This document shows positions 1 through 9,517 of a stretch of DNA of 64,000 nucleotides, piece by piece. The DNA lies in contig CP053680.1 in NCBI GenBank assembly GCA_019623805.1, positions 3,574,001 through 3,638,000 on the forward strand, given 5' to 3'. The first letter of the stretch is position 1; every line of letters begins with the position of its first letter. The notes under the pieces are model-generated. The model made no database searches. It saw only the letters and a list, made by a program, of their open reading frames with translations, and was not told where the DNA came from. Position numbers and translations under genes: made by a program. This DNA comes from Gammaproteobacteria bacterium (ex Lamellibrachia satsuma) (GTDB taxonomy: Bacteria; Pseudomonadota; Gammaproteobacteria; Chromatiales; Chromatiaceae).

Positions 1-484
1 CCAGGCGCATCATCGAACTGAAATTTTCCCGCTGCAGGCTCTTTGCTGCGTTCATGGTGATCAGGCCGTTGGTGTTGGCGGGATTACCGACGATGGTCAC
101 ATGGATGTCACGGGACGCCACCTCATCCAAAGCTCTGCCCTGCCCAAGAAAGATCGTGGCGTTTTTCAGCAACAGATCCTTGCGCTCCATGCCGGGGCCA
201 CGTGGCATGGCGCCAACCAGCAAGGCATAGTCGGCGTCCTTGAAGGCTGTTTTGGGGTCATCAGTGCCGAACATATCCGCCAGTAAGGGGAACGCGCAGT
301 CCTCCAGTTCCATCATGACGCCCTTAAGGGCCTGCTGTGCACGCTCGTGCGGTACTTCCAGCAATTGCAGAATGACAGGCTGATCCTTGCCCAGCATCTC
401 ACCGGCGGCGATACGGAACAGCAGTGCGTAACCGATCTGGCCTCCGGCGCCGGTAACGGCAACTCGAACAGGGGCTTTGGCCAT
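1..484 (-). CDS. mdh: malate dehydrogenase, 3' part outside window
   Basis: This gene encodes NAD-dependent malate dehydrogenase, which reduces oxaloacetate to malate in the rTCA direction. The window holds the first 161 codons; the C-terminal half lies beyond position 1. The protein opens with [19 protein letters not shown], the Rossmann dinucleotide motif of the cytosolic-type (about 330 residue) malate dehydrogenases. Further on are [18 protein letters not shown] and the VGNPANTNG stretch, both hallmarks of that family. The ATG at 484 has AAGGAG about six bases upstream. It is the last gene of the rTCA cluster seen here, about 235 bases after pntB, and that gap contains two hairpins, so it may be expressed separately. 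Catalytic Arg/His residues of the second half cannot be checked. Confidence 0.95.
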   Translation of the reverse strand, partial: MAKAPVRVAVTGAGGQIGYALLFRIAAGEMLGKDQPVILQLLEVPHERAQQALKGVMMELEDCAFPLLADMFGTDDPKTAFKDADYALLVGAMPRGPGMERKDLLLKNATIFLGQGRALDEVASRDIHVTIVGNPANTNGLITMNAAKSLQRENFSSMMRL

Positions 485-637
485 GAGATTCTCCTTAATT
501 AGAGCAGAGTGGATTCTTTGAGAAGATTCAATTTCTGAAACAGTCGTCTATCCGGCGCACTGATGTGCCGCTTTATCCCTTTATACCCACGGGCATAAGT
601 TTCGTTTGAGCAGGCAAGCTGCTCAACTCAGCTTTAT

Positions 638-671
638 AAAGCCCTCTCCCTGAAAATTTTGAGGAGAGGGC
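638..671. terminator. hairpin between pntB and mdh
   Basis: A perfect 10-bp stem (AGCCCTCTCC pairing with GGAGAGGGCT) around a 13-base AT-rich loop. There is no clean T-run on the minus strand, so it may be a processing or stability hairpin rather than a classical terminator. Confidence 0.5.
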
Positions 672-690
672 TAAAGGGATATCCATAGGC

Positions 691-722
691 TTAGGAGGCT
701 ATCGGGTTTTCGACAGCCTCCT
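691..722. other. hairpin overlapping the pntB stop codon
   Basis: AGGAGGCT and AGCCTCCT form an 8-bp stem whose outer arm reaches into the pntB stop codon at 721-723. On the mRNA this places a stable stem at the end of pntB, just before the 638-671 hairpin. It could protect the pntAB transcript from 3' decay; this is inference. Confidence 0.45.
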
Positions 723-2139
723 AGATATTGCCCATGATGGCATCGACACTTGCCTTGGCGTCACCATAGAGCATGCGGGTGTTGTCCCTGAAGAACAGCG
801 GGTTGTCCACGCCGGCATAACCGACGCCCCTGCCTCGCTTCATCACCACCACGGAGCTTGCATTCCAGACCTCCAGTACCGGCATGCCGGCGATGGGGCT
901 GTTGGGGTCGTCCAGGGCGCTGGGGTTGACGATGTCGTTGGCACCGATCACCAGCACCACATCTACCTTCGGAAGATCCTCGTTGATTTCATCCATCTCC
1001 AGTACTATGTCGTAGGGTACTTTGGCCTCAGCCAACAACACGTTCATGTGGCCCGGCATGCGGCCTGCAACCGGATGGATGGCGAAACGCACGTTGATAT
1101 CCTTGGCGCGCAGTTTGCGGGTGATATCGTTGATGGTGTGCTGAGCCTGAGCCACTGCCATGCCGTAGCCGGGTACTATGACCACCTCCTTGGCATTGTT
1201 CAGCATCTCGGCCGTTTCATCGGCGGAAGTCTCCGGGGAGTACTCCTGCTGTTCGCCATCGCCAGACGAAGCCACCGTACCACCTGCTGTACCGAAGCCT
1301 CCGGCAATTACCGCCAGGAACTTGCGGTTCATGGCGCGACACATAATGTAGGAGAGGATGGCGCCGCTGGAACCCACCAATGCTCCGGTGACGATCAGCA
1401 GGTCATTGTTCAGCATGAAACCTGTGGCCGCCGCCGCCCAACCCGAGTAGCTGTTGAGCATGGAGACAACTACCGGCATGTCTGCGCCGCCGATGGCCAT
1501 CACCATATGCACGCCGAAGACAAAGGCGATAAAGGTCATGATGACCAGTGCGGTAATCGCCGCATTACTGTGCTCGCCACCGACAAAAATCGTCGCCAGA
1601 TAGATACTGACAAGACCCAGACTAAGATTGAGCCAGTGACGCGCCGGCAGCATCAGTGGTTTACTGGTGATAATCCCCTTGAGCTTGCCAAAGGCGACCA
1701 CGGAACCTGTGAAGGTGATCGCGCCGATCAGAACGCCGATGTAGATCTCAATTTCGTGAATGATCGATGCCGCGCCGGTGAGGGCGTGAGCCGGGTCTTC
1801 CGACGGACCGAAATAGCCGGCGAAACCTACCAGTACCGCAGCCATACCGACAAAGCTGTGGAGCATGGCCACAAGTTCCGGCATCTCGGTCATCTGCACC
1901 TTAATGGCGAGGAAGAGACCGACGCCGGCGCCGATGATCATGGCCGCTGCCAGCCAGGTGTAACCATCGCCGTGAACCTGATCACCCATGAAGATGGTGG
2001 CGATCAAGGCCAAGGCCATGCCGGTAATACCGTAGGCGTTGCCACGCCGGGCTGTTTCCGGGTTACTCAAACCACCCAGAGCCAGAATGAAAAGGATGGC
2101 GGAAACGACGTAAAAAGCTGTTTGCATACCTGAAGTCAT
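721..2139 (-). CDS. pntB: NAD(P) transhydrogenase, beta subunit
   Basis: Membrane subunit of the proton-translocating transhydrogenase, which uses the proton gradient to reduce NADP+ with NADH. The 472-residue protein has the usual family length. Its N-terminal 270 residues are a run of hydrophobic helices (dII). The last 175 residues form the NADP(H)-binding dIII domain, with the motif [15 protein letters not shown] and, further on, [14 protein letters not shown]. The gene follows pntA by 11 bases. AGAGG lies eight bases before the ATG at 2139. In this cluster the enzyme would supply NADPH for the reductive carboxylation of 2-oxoglutarate by the NADP-dependent isocitrate dehydrogenase upstream. 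Confidence 0.97.
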   Translation of the reverse strand: MTSGMQTAFYVVSAILFILALGGLSNPETARRGNAYGITGMALALIATIFMGDQVHGDGYTWLAAAMIIGAGVGLFLAIKVQMTEMPELVAMLHSFVGMAAVLVGFAGYFGPSEDPAHALTGAASIIHEIEIYIGVLIGAITFTGSVVAFGKLKGIITSKPLMLPARHWLNLSLGLVSIYLATIFVGGEHSNAAITALVIMTFIAFVFGVHMVMAIGGADMPVVVSMLNSYSGWAAAATGFMLNNDLLIVTGALVGSSGAILSYIMCRAMNRKFLAVIAGGFGTAGGTVASSGDGEQQEYSPETSADETAEMLNNAKEVVIVPGYGMAVAQAQHTINDITRKLRAKDINVRFAIHPVAGRMPGHMNVLLAEAKVPYDIVLEMDEINEDLPKVDVVLVIGANDIVNPSALDDPNSPIAGMPVLEVWNASSVVVMKRGRGVGYAGVDNPLFFRDNTRMLYGDAKASVDAIMGNI

Positions 2140-2150
2140 CTATCAAACCT

Positions 2151-3719
2151 CTACTTCTGGAACATCTTCAACATACGCTGGGTGACCCAGAAGCCGCCGG
2201 CGATGTTGATGGTTGCGATCAGGATGGCGATGAATGCCAGTATTACCACCAGCCCGCTCGAACTGGAGATCTGCAGCAAAGCGCCAATGACGATAATGCC
2301 GCTGATGGCGTTTGTCACGGACATCAGGGGTGTATGCAGGGCGGGGGTGACGTTCCAGATCACCATATAGCCGATGAAACAGGCCAAAACGAACACGGTG
2401 AGGTGTGACAGGAATTCCGGTGGAGACACTTGGCCCAGAGCGGCCAGCAATACCCCACCGACGGCAAGGCCGATGGCACCGGCCCAGCCACTCTTTTTTA
2501 CCTCTTCTTCCACCGGCTGCGGCGGGGCCGCAGTTGCCGGTTTTGCGGCAGGGGCCGCAGAGACCTTGATCTGTGGTGGTGGCCAGGTGATCTCGCCATC
2601 CTTGATTACAGTGGCGCCGCGGATAACATCGTCCTCCATGTCCACCACGATCTCACCGTCCTTTCCGGGGGTCAGATCTGTCAGCAGGTGGCGCAGGTTG
2701 GTGCCGTATAGCTGGCTCGACTGCGTAGCCAGACGACTGGGCAAATCTGTGTAGCCTATGATGGTGACACCATGTCTGACGGTTACCCCGCCCGGTTCCG
2801 TCAGGGCGCAGTTACCGCCCTGTTCGGCGGCCAGATCGACGATGACGCTACCGTCCTTCATCGATTCGACCATACCGGAAGTGATCAGCTCAGGGGCAGG
2901 TCTGCCAGGGATCAGGGCGGTAGTGATGATGATGTCCACATCCATTGCCTGCTCGGCAAACAGCTTCATCTCCGCCTCAATGAACTCCTTGCTCATGGTC
3001 TTGGCATAACCTGTGCCCGGAGACCCGTCCTCCTCCTCCTTGAATTCCAGCATCAGGAACTCGGCGCCCATGCTCTCCACCTGCTCCTTGACCTCAGGGC
3101 GGGTATCGAAGGCGCGTACCACGGCGCCCATGGAGCCGGCTGCGCCAATGGCCGCCAGACCCGCGACACCGGCACCGATGACCAGGATCTTGGCTGGTGG
3201 CACCTTGCCAGCAGCGGTCACCTGACCGGTGAAGAAGCGGCCAAACTGATTGGCTGCCTCCACCACTGCACGGTAGCCGGCGATGTTGGCCATGGAGCTG
3301 AGTGCGTCCAGCTTCTGTGCACGGGAGATGCGGGGAACACTGTCCATGGCCAGTACTGTGGCTTTTCGTGCGGCCAGCTTCTGCATCAGCTCCTCGTTCT
3401 GGGCCGGCCAGATGAAGCTGATGAGGGTGCCGCCTTCGCGCAACAGTTCGGTCTCGTCCCGGCAGACTTGGCAGTCGACATCCGGGGCGCGCACCTTGAG
3501 CACGATATCGGACTCGGCCCATAGGGTCTTGGCCTCCTCCACGATCTCAACACCCGCCTCACGGAAGGCATCGTCGCTGAAGTTTGCCTCAGCCCCGGCA
3601 CCCGCTTGGATGGCCACCGAGAAGCCCAGCTTCTGCAGCCGCTCAGCAGTCTCGGGGGTTGCAGCAACCCGCTGCTCCCCTTCGTGGCACTCTTTCGGGA
3701 TACCAATCTTCATTGCCAT
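2151..3719 (-). CDS. pntA: NAD(P) transhydrogenase, alpha subunit
   Basis: Alpha subunit of proton-translocating transhydrogenase. Residues 1-380 form the NAD(H)-binding dI domain related to alanine dehydrogenase ([17 protein letters not shown] at the start; the nucleotide-binding stretch [19 protein letters not shown] near 175). A proline- and alanine-rich linker follows. About 110 C-terminal residues carry four hydrophobic segments, ending [13 protein letters not shown]. At 522 residues this is a single-chain alpha subunit as in enterobacteria, not the split PntA1/A2 form of many alphaproteobacteria. Two in-frame ATGs (3719 and 3713) are possible starts; the ribosome-binding site lies within the last codons of the aconitase gene. 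Translation is probably coupled to acn, which ends only six bases upstream. Confidence 0.97.
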   Translation of the reverse strand: MAMKIGIPKECHEGEQRVAATPETAERLQKLGFSVAIQAGAGAEANFSDDAFREAGVEIVEEAKTLWAESDIVLKVRAPDVDCQVCRDETELLREGGTLISFIWPAQNEELMQKLAARKATVLAMDSVPRISRAQKLDALSSMANIAGYRAVVEAANQFGRFFTGQVTAAGKVPPAKILVIGAGVAGLAAIGAAGSMGAVVRAFDTRPEVKEQVESMGAEFLMLEFKEEEDGSPGTGYAKTMSKEFIEAEMKLFAEQAMDVDIIITTALIPGRPAPELITSGMVESMKDGSVIVDLAAEQGGNCALTEPGGVTVRHGVTIIGYTDLPSRLATQSSQLYGTNLRHLLTDLTPGKDGEIVVDMEDDVIRGATVIKDGEITWPPPQIKVSAAPAAKPATAAPPQPVEEEVKKSGWAGAIGLAVGGVLLAALGQVSPPEFLSHLTVFVLACFIGYMVIWNVTPALHTPLMSVTNAISGIIVIGALLQISSSSGLVVILAFIAILIATINIAGGFWVTQRMLKMFQK

Positions 3720-3725
3720 GATTGC

Positions 3726-5645
3726 TTAGCCTTTATAGGTTGATTTGAACAGGGGCAGTGAGCCGCCGGCCTTCAGGGGTTCCACGTCACCAGGTTCGAA
3801 GGCCGGGTTCAACGGGATCTGCTCGCCGTTGACCTCCAGAAAAAGATCCCCTTCAAGGTTGGAGACATCGATGGAGACTGTGTCACCCTGGTTGATCTTC
3901 TCGTAGTCCGCCTCGTTGGCGAAGGTCAGGGGCACGATACCGAAGTTGACCAGGTTGGCCACATGAATACGGGCAAACTGGGAGACCACCACGGCGCGAA
4001 CCCCCAGCCAGCGGGGGCAGAGCGCCGCATGCTCGCGGGAACTGCCCTGACCGTAGTTCTCGCCGCCGACGATAATGCCGTGACCGCCTGCATCGCGGTG
4101 TTCGCAGGCACGGGTTGAGAAGCTTGGGTCCACCTGGTTGAAGGTGGCTTGCATGGCGTACTCTTTGACGTTGGAGCGCAACGGTAGAAAGGTGCCGGCG
4201 GGCTGGATGTCATCGGTGCTGATGTTGTCCCCCAGCTTCAGTAGAACCTCGCCTTTCAGGGTGTCGGGCAGCGGGTCGAAATTCGGCAGGGCCATGATGT
4301 TGGGGCCGCGGGTGACCTCTACCTTCTCCGCCTCTTCCAGGGGCAGGGGCATGATGAAGGATTCCGTATCCAGGATCGCCGGCGTTTGCTTGATCTCTAC
4401 ATCCCCTTGAGGGATCGTGATCTCGCCGGTGATGGCGCTGGCTGCCGCCACCAATGGGCTGACCAGATGAACCTCAGCGTCAGCGGTGCCGGAGCGCTTG
4501 GGGAAGTTGCGGTTGAAGGTGCGCAGGGAGATGCCCTTGCTCACCGGGGACCCGCCTTGCCCGATACAGGCGCCGCAGCCGTTATCCTGGATACGTACTC
4601 CGGAGTGGAGCAGTGAGGTCATGTAACCGGACTCGGCCAGTTGCATGGCCACGGAACGGGAACCGGGATAGAGCAGGGTGTCCACAGAGACACGCTTGCC
4701 TTTCAGTAGCTCGGCGAAGGAGGCGATGTTCTCAAAAGAGCTGTTGGTGCAACTGCCCACGGAGACCTGGTTGATGGTGGTTCCGGCGTGGTCCGATACT
4801 TTCTCCACGTTGCCGGGAGAGGGGTAGATGGCGATCAGCGGCTCCAGGGCGGAGAGGTCGATATCGATGACGTGCTCGTATTCCGCGCCTTCATCAGCTG
4901 CCAACGGCTGGTAGTCCTGACCGCGTCCACGTTCCACAAGAAATGCCTGGGTGCGTTCGTCGCTGGGGAAGATGGATGTGGTCGCACCCATCTCGGCACC
5001 CATATTGGTGATGGTGGCGCGTTCGGTGAGGGAGAGACTGGCAACGCCCGGTCCGGCGTATTCGAAGATGGTGCCCTTACCGCCCTTGACGCCATTGATC
5101 TCCAGCATCTTGAGGATGACGTCCATGGCCATTACGCCGGGCTGTATCGAACCGGTGAGGTTGACTTTGACCACTTTGGGCATGGGCATACTGTACTCGC
5201 CGGTGGCCATAGCCAGGGCTACGTCATAACCGCCGGCACCCATGAAGATGGCGCCACAGCCGCCGGCGTTCACGGTATGACTGTCTGCGCCAACGCCAGT
5301 CATGCCTGGCTTGACGAAGTTCTCTATGTTCAGAAAGTGGCAGATGCCGGTGCCTGCCGGAGAGTAGACTATGCCCAGCTTCTGGGCCACGGTCTTCAGA
5401 TATTCGTGGTCGTCCGGATTACGAAACCCGACCTGCAACATGCTGTGGTCGACGAAGTTGACGGAGAGCGGCTTGACTCGATTGACGCCCATCGCCTCCA
5501 GCTGCAGCATGCACATGGTGCCGGTGGCGTCCTGAGTGAAGGCCTCGTCCACCCTGATCTTGATCACGGTGCCAGGCGCCGGCAGCTCATTTCCATCCAC
5601 CAAGTGGTCAAGCAGGATTTTTTCCGTCAAATTCAAAGGCTTCAT
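3726..5645 (-). CDS. acn: aconitate hydratase, Aquifex-type
   Basis: Isomerises isocitrate to citrate when the cycle runs in reverse. The 639-residue protein is shorter than AcnA or AcnB of E. coli (about 890 and 865) and resembles the compact aconitases of Aquifex-like bacteria, which are close to the LeuC/LeuD plan. The [4Fe-4S] ligands are visible: one Cys in SVGSCTNSSFEN and two in DNGCGACIGQGG. GVGADSHTVNAGGCG near the N-terminus and GENYGQGSSREHAALCPRWL in the C-terminal swivel domain are typical active-site segments. The start is preceded by CCTAAGGAGGAGCTAA, a strong ribosome-binding site. It sits directly upstream of pntA, with the IS110 remnant behind it. Confidence 0.95.
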   Translation of the reverse strand: MKPLNLTEKILLDHLVDGNELPAPGTVIKIRVDEAFTQDATGTMCMLQLEAMGVNRVKPLSVNFVDHSMLQVGFRNPDDHEYLKTVAQKLGIVYSPAGTGICHFLNIENFVKPGMTGVGADSHTVNAGGCGAIFMGAGGYDVALAMATGEYSMPMPKVVKVNLTGSIQPGVMAMDVILKMLEINGVKGGKGTIFEYAGPGVASLSLTERATITNMGAEMGATTSIFPSDERTQAFLVERGRGQDYQPLAADEGAEYEHVIDIDLSALEPLIAIYPSPGNVEKVSDHAGTTINQVSVGSCTNSSFENIASFAELLKGKRVSVDTLLYPGSRSVAMQLAESGYMTSLLHSGVRIQDNGCGACIGQGGSPVSKGISLRTFNRNFPKRSGTADAEVHLVSPLVAAASAITGEITIPQGDVEIKQTPAILDTESFIMPLPLEEAEKVEVTRGPNIMALPNFDPLPDTLKGEVLLKLGDNISTDDIQPAGTFLPLRSNVKEYAMQATFNQVDPSFSTRACEHRDAGGHGIIVGGENYGQGSSREHAALCPRWLGVRAVVVSQFARIHVANLVNFGIVPLTFANEADYEKINQGDTVSIDVSNLEGDLFLEVNGEQIPLNPAFEPGDVEPLKAGGSLPLFKSTYKG

Positions 5646-5958
5646 TTAGCTCCTCCTTAGGAGTTCGTTAATTTGATTCACGTTGATTATTTCTGATTCA
5701 GCGCCAATGGTGTCGATTCCGATAGATCCCGGTGAGTGGATCCTGGGAATTATCTCGATGAGATGCTCTTCTCACCCGTCTAAACACTGCGTCGTGATGC
5801 GCCATGATGGACATTTTTACAACCATCAACATGAGAGGAGAATACCATGAGCAAGATTACGATGGATGGGTTGGATTTGGCAAAAAAAGGATGTGGTGCA
5901 ACCCCAAGGCCTCCTGAGCCAGGGTACTGGCCACTACCTGACATCACCCCTCCACACT
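5646..5958. other. spacer between rubrerythrin-like gene and acn
   Basis: This 313-base gap has no intact gene. Its only recognisable content is the 5' end of an IS110-type element at 5847-5885, plus the leader and ribosome-binding site of acn. The remainder shows no convincing promoter or structure to me. Confidence 0.6.
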
Positions 5959-5987
5959 CTACCCAGCGAGTCCACTCCTGCGTGTAA
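5847..5987 (+). mobile_element. remnant of an IS110-family transposase start
   Basis: A 46-codon reading frame begins MSKITMDGLDLAKK. This closely resembles the opening of IS110-family transposases (MSKIT..GLDLAKN), which carries the first catalytic Asp of the DEDD domain. A perfect GAGAGGAG ribosome-binding site lies before the ATG. After about 13 codons the similarity stops and the frame runs into unrelated sequence, the last bases overlapping the 3' end of the rubrerythrin-like gene on the other strand. I read it as the left end of an IS110 copy whose body was deleted. The match is from memory of the family consensus. Confidence 0.6.
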
Positions 5988-6450
5988 TGAGCTCTTGGCT
6001 CAGGAGGCGGATATGGCTCATTTCCTCTTGGATGATCTGCTCGATTTTGTCCTTACCGCCTCTCTCCGGGACCATTTCTTTCATTCCCAGGTAGAATGCG
6101 ATCGAATCCTTCTCGGTCATTATCGCCGCCTTCAGGATCTCCTCCATAGAGGAGGTATCTATCTCTTTCTGGAAAAAAACCCGGGTATCCGCAAGCGAGC
6201 GCAAGTAGCCGATGGCCTCGTTATTGAGATCAGCAACGGTCGACTTTCGCTGTTCATCCGTCAGGGACTTCCGTATGTCCGAAAAAACATCCTCATGCTC
6301 CTCTTCCATCCGGGCAAGCTCGATGAGAAAGTCTCTGCCTGCAGGGTCACCGATAACGGTCCCGGCAGCCTCACGGTAAAACTCCGCACCGTTTCTCTCG
6401 ATTTGCTCGGCCATCTCGAAGACTTCATCGGCATTAAATTCGAAGCTCAT
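5959..6450 (-). CDS. rubrerythrin-like diiron protein
   Basis: A 163-residue four-helix-bundle protein of the ferritin-like/erythrin type. The diiron ligand pattern is visible: a Glu in EMAEQIERNGAEFYREA, EEEHEDVF (ExxH) near residue 55, a Glu in MTEKDSIAFYLGMKEM, and EEMSHIRLL (ExxH) near 145. No C-terminal rubredoxin domain follows, so it would need a separate electron donor. Proteins of this type reduce peroxide. Its place between isocitrate dehydrogenase and aconitase suggests it protects the oxygen-sensitive Fe-S enzymes of the reductive cycle; that role is inferred from context. A second, related gene lies immediately upstream at 6580-7116. Confidence 0.85.
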   Translation of the reverse strand: MSFEFNADEVFEMAEQIERNGAEFYREAAGTVIGDPAGRDFLIELARMEEEHEDVFSDIRKSLTDEQRKSTVADLNNEAIGYLRSLADTRVFFQKEIDTSSMEEILKAAIMTEKDSIAFYLGMKEMVPERGGKDKIEQIIQEEMSHIRLLSQELITRRSGLAG

Positions 6451-6579
6451 GATCTCTGTCTCTCATTATGTAGTCGCTCAGTTCCAGTCTTGGCCAATAC
6501 CCCTTCAGCTCTTTAATTCAGAGGAATAACGGGGCGGAGGAGGGGAGAACTCAACGGTTACAGTTGACGGGTATCCAGG

Positions 6580-7116
6580 TCAAAATTTGCTATCCATTCT
6601 AATATCGGTGGAATCGATCCAGTAACCCATATTCAATACGCTGTCGTGCTGTGTCTGGAGTAGATCATAATGAAACCTCTCCTCATCAGCGAGGGATTCC
6701 GCCAACTCACGTACCTTGGGGTTAGCCGCCTTGTTGACCAGATCTTCGAAAAAACGGATCGCCTTTCTTTCCATCTCCATCGCTATCTTGAGCGCTTCGG
6801 CGCCGTTGGCGTGTTTGCCATCCTTTCCCCGTTTGGCTATGGCCGCTTCCAGCTGCTCGACAACCGGTGCCGGTCCTTGCTTCTGCATCTCGCTGTCGGC
6901 AATTTCCCGCCAATCTTCGCCGCCAGTGATGGAGGTGAAAATTCCCTCCAAAACTGCGAGGTGGCCATCCTCTTCTACGGCAAGCCGTTTGAACATGGCT
7001 TTTCCAAGTTCGTCTTCGGTTACAACAGCAGCACGTTCATAAAAACCCTTGCCGCTTATTTCCAGCTTGATGGACTCTTTGATTAACTCAACCATTTGAT
7101 TATCGATATCGACCAT
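6580..7116 (-). CDS. rubrerythrin-like diiron protein
   Basis: A 178-residue ferritin-like protein, diverged from its neighbour at 5959-6450 but with the same arrangement: Glu in IKLEISGKGFYERAA, EEDGHLAVLEGI (ExxH), Glu in AMEMERKAIRFFEDL, and DEERFHYDLLQ (ExxH). It also lacks a rubredoxin domain. GGAG lies seven bases before the ATG at 7116. A terminator-like hairpin separates it from icd upstream (7164-7196), so the pair of diiron genes may have its own promoter. The likely role is peroxide removal or iron handling near oxygen-labile enzymes. Confidence 0.85.
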   Translation of the reverse strand: MVDIDNQMVELIKESIKLEISGKGFYERAAVVTEDELGKAMFKRLAVEEDGHLAVLEGIFTSITGGEDWREIADSEMQKQGPAPVVEQLEAAIAKRGKDGKHANGAEALKIAMEMERKAIRFFEDLVNKAANPKVRELAESLADEERFHYDLLQTQHDSVLNMGYWIDSTDIRMDSKF

Positions 7117-7163
7117 ATGCTATCTCCAAAGGATCATTGCACCCGACCACAACACCAAACAGG

Positions 7164-7196
7164 TAAAAAGTGGGAGTGCGTCTCCGCTCTCCCACT
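7164..7196 (-). terminator. intrinsic terminator after icd
   Basis: On the minus strand AGTGGGAG and CTCCCACT form an 8-bp stem followed directly by TTTTT. It lies just after the icd stop codon and should end, or partly end, the acl-icd transcript. Confidence 0.8.
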
Positions 7197-7205
7197 ATGG
7201 TTCAC

Positions 7206-9446
<2,241 letters not shown>

Positions 9447-9460
9447 TCAGTAAATTTGCA

Positions 9461-9492
9461 CCTGAATCCTGCAACTGCTTGCAGGATTCAGG
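9461..9492. repeat. perfect 14-bp hairpin between aclA and icd
   Basis: CCTGAATCCTGCAA and TTGCAGGATTCAGG flank a four-base loop. No T-run follows on the minus strand, so it is more likely an mRNA processing or stability stem than a terminator. Confidence 0.7.
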
Positions 9493-9517
9493 TTGAACTG
9501 CTTCGTCAAACTGTTAG

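Noticed and set aside
1048..2133. 361-codon plus-strand frame opposite pntB
   Set aside because: A shadow of the GC-rich transhydrogenase gene, rich in His and Arg and without any domain.
5866..6516. 216-codon plus-strand frame
   Set aside because: It is antisense to the rubrerythrin-like gene, whose ligand motifs are clear; the plus frame has no features.
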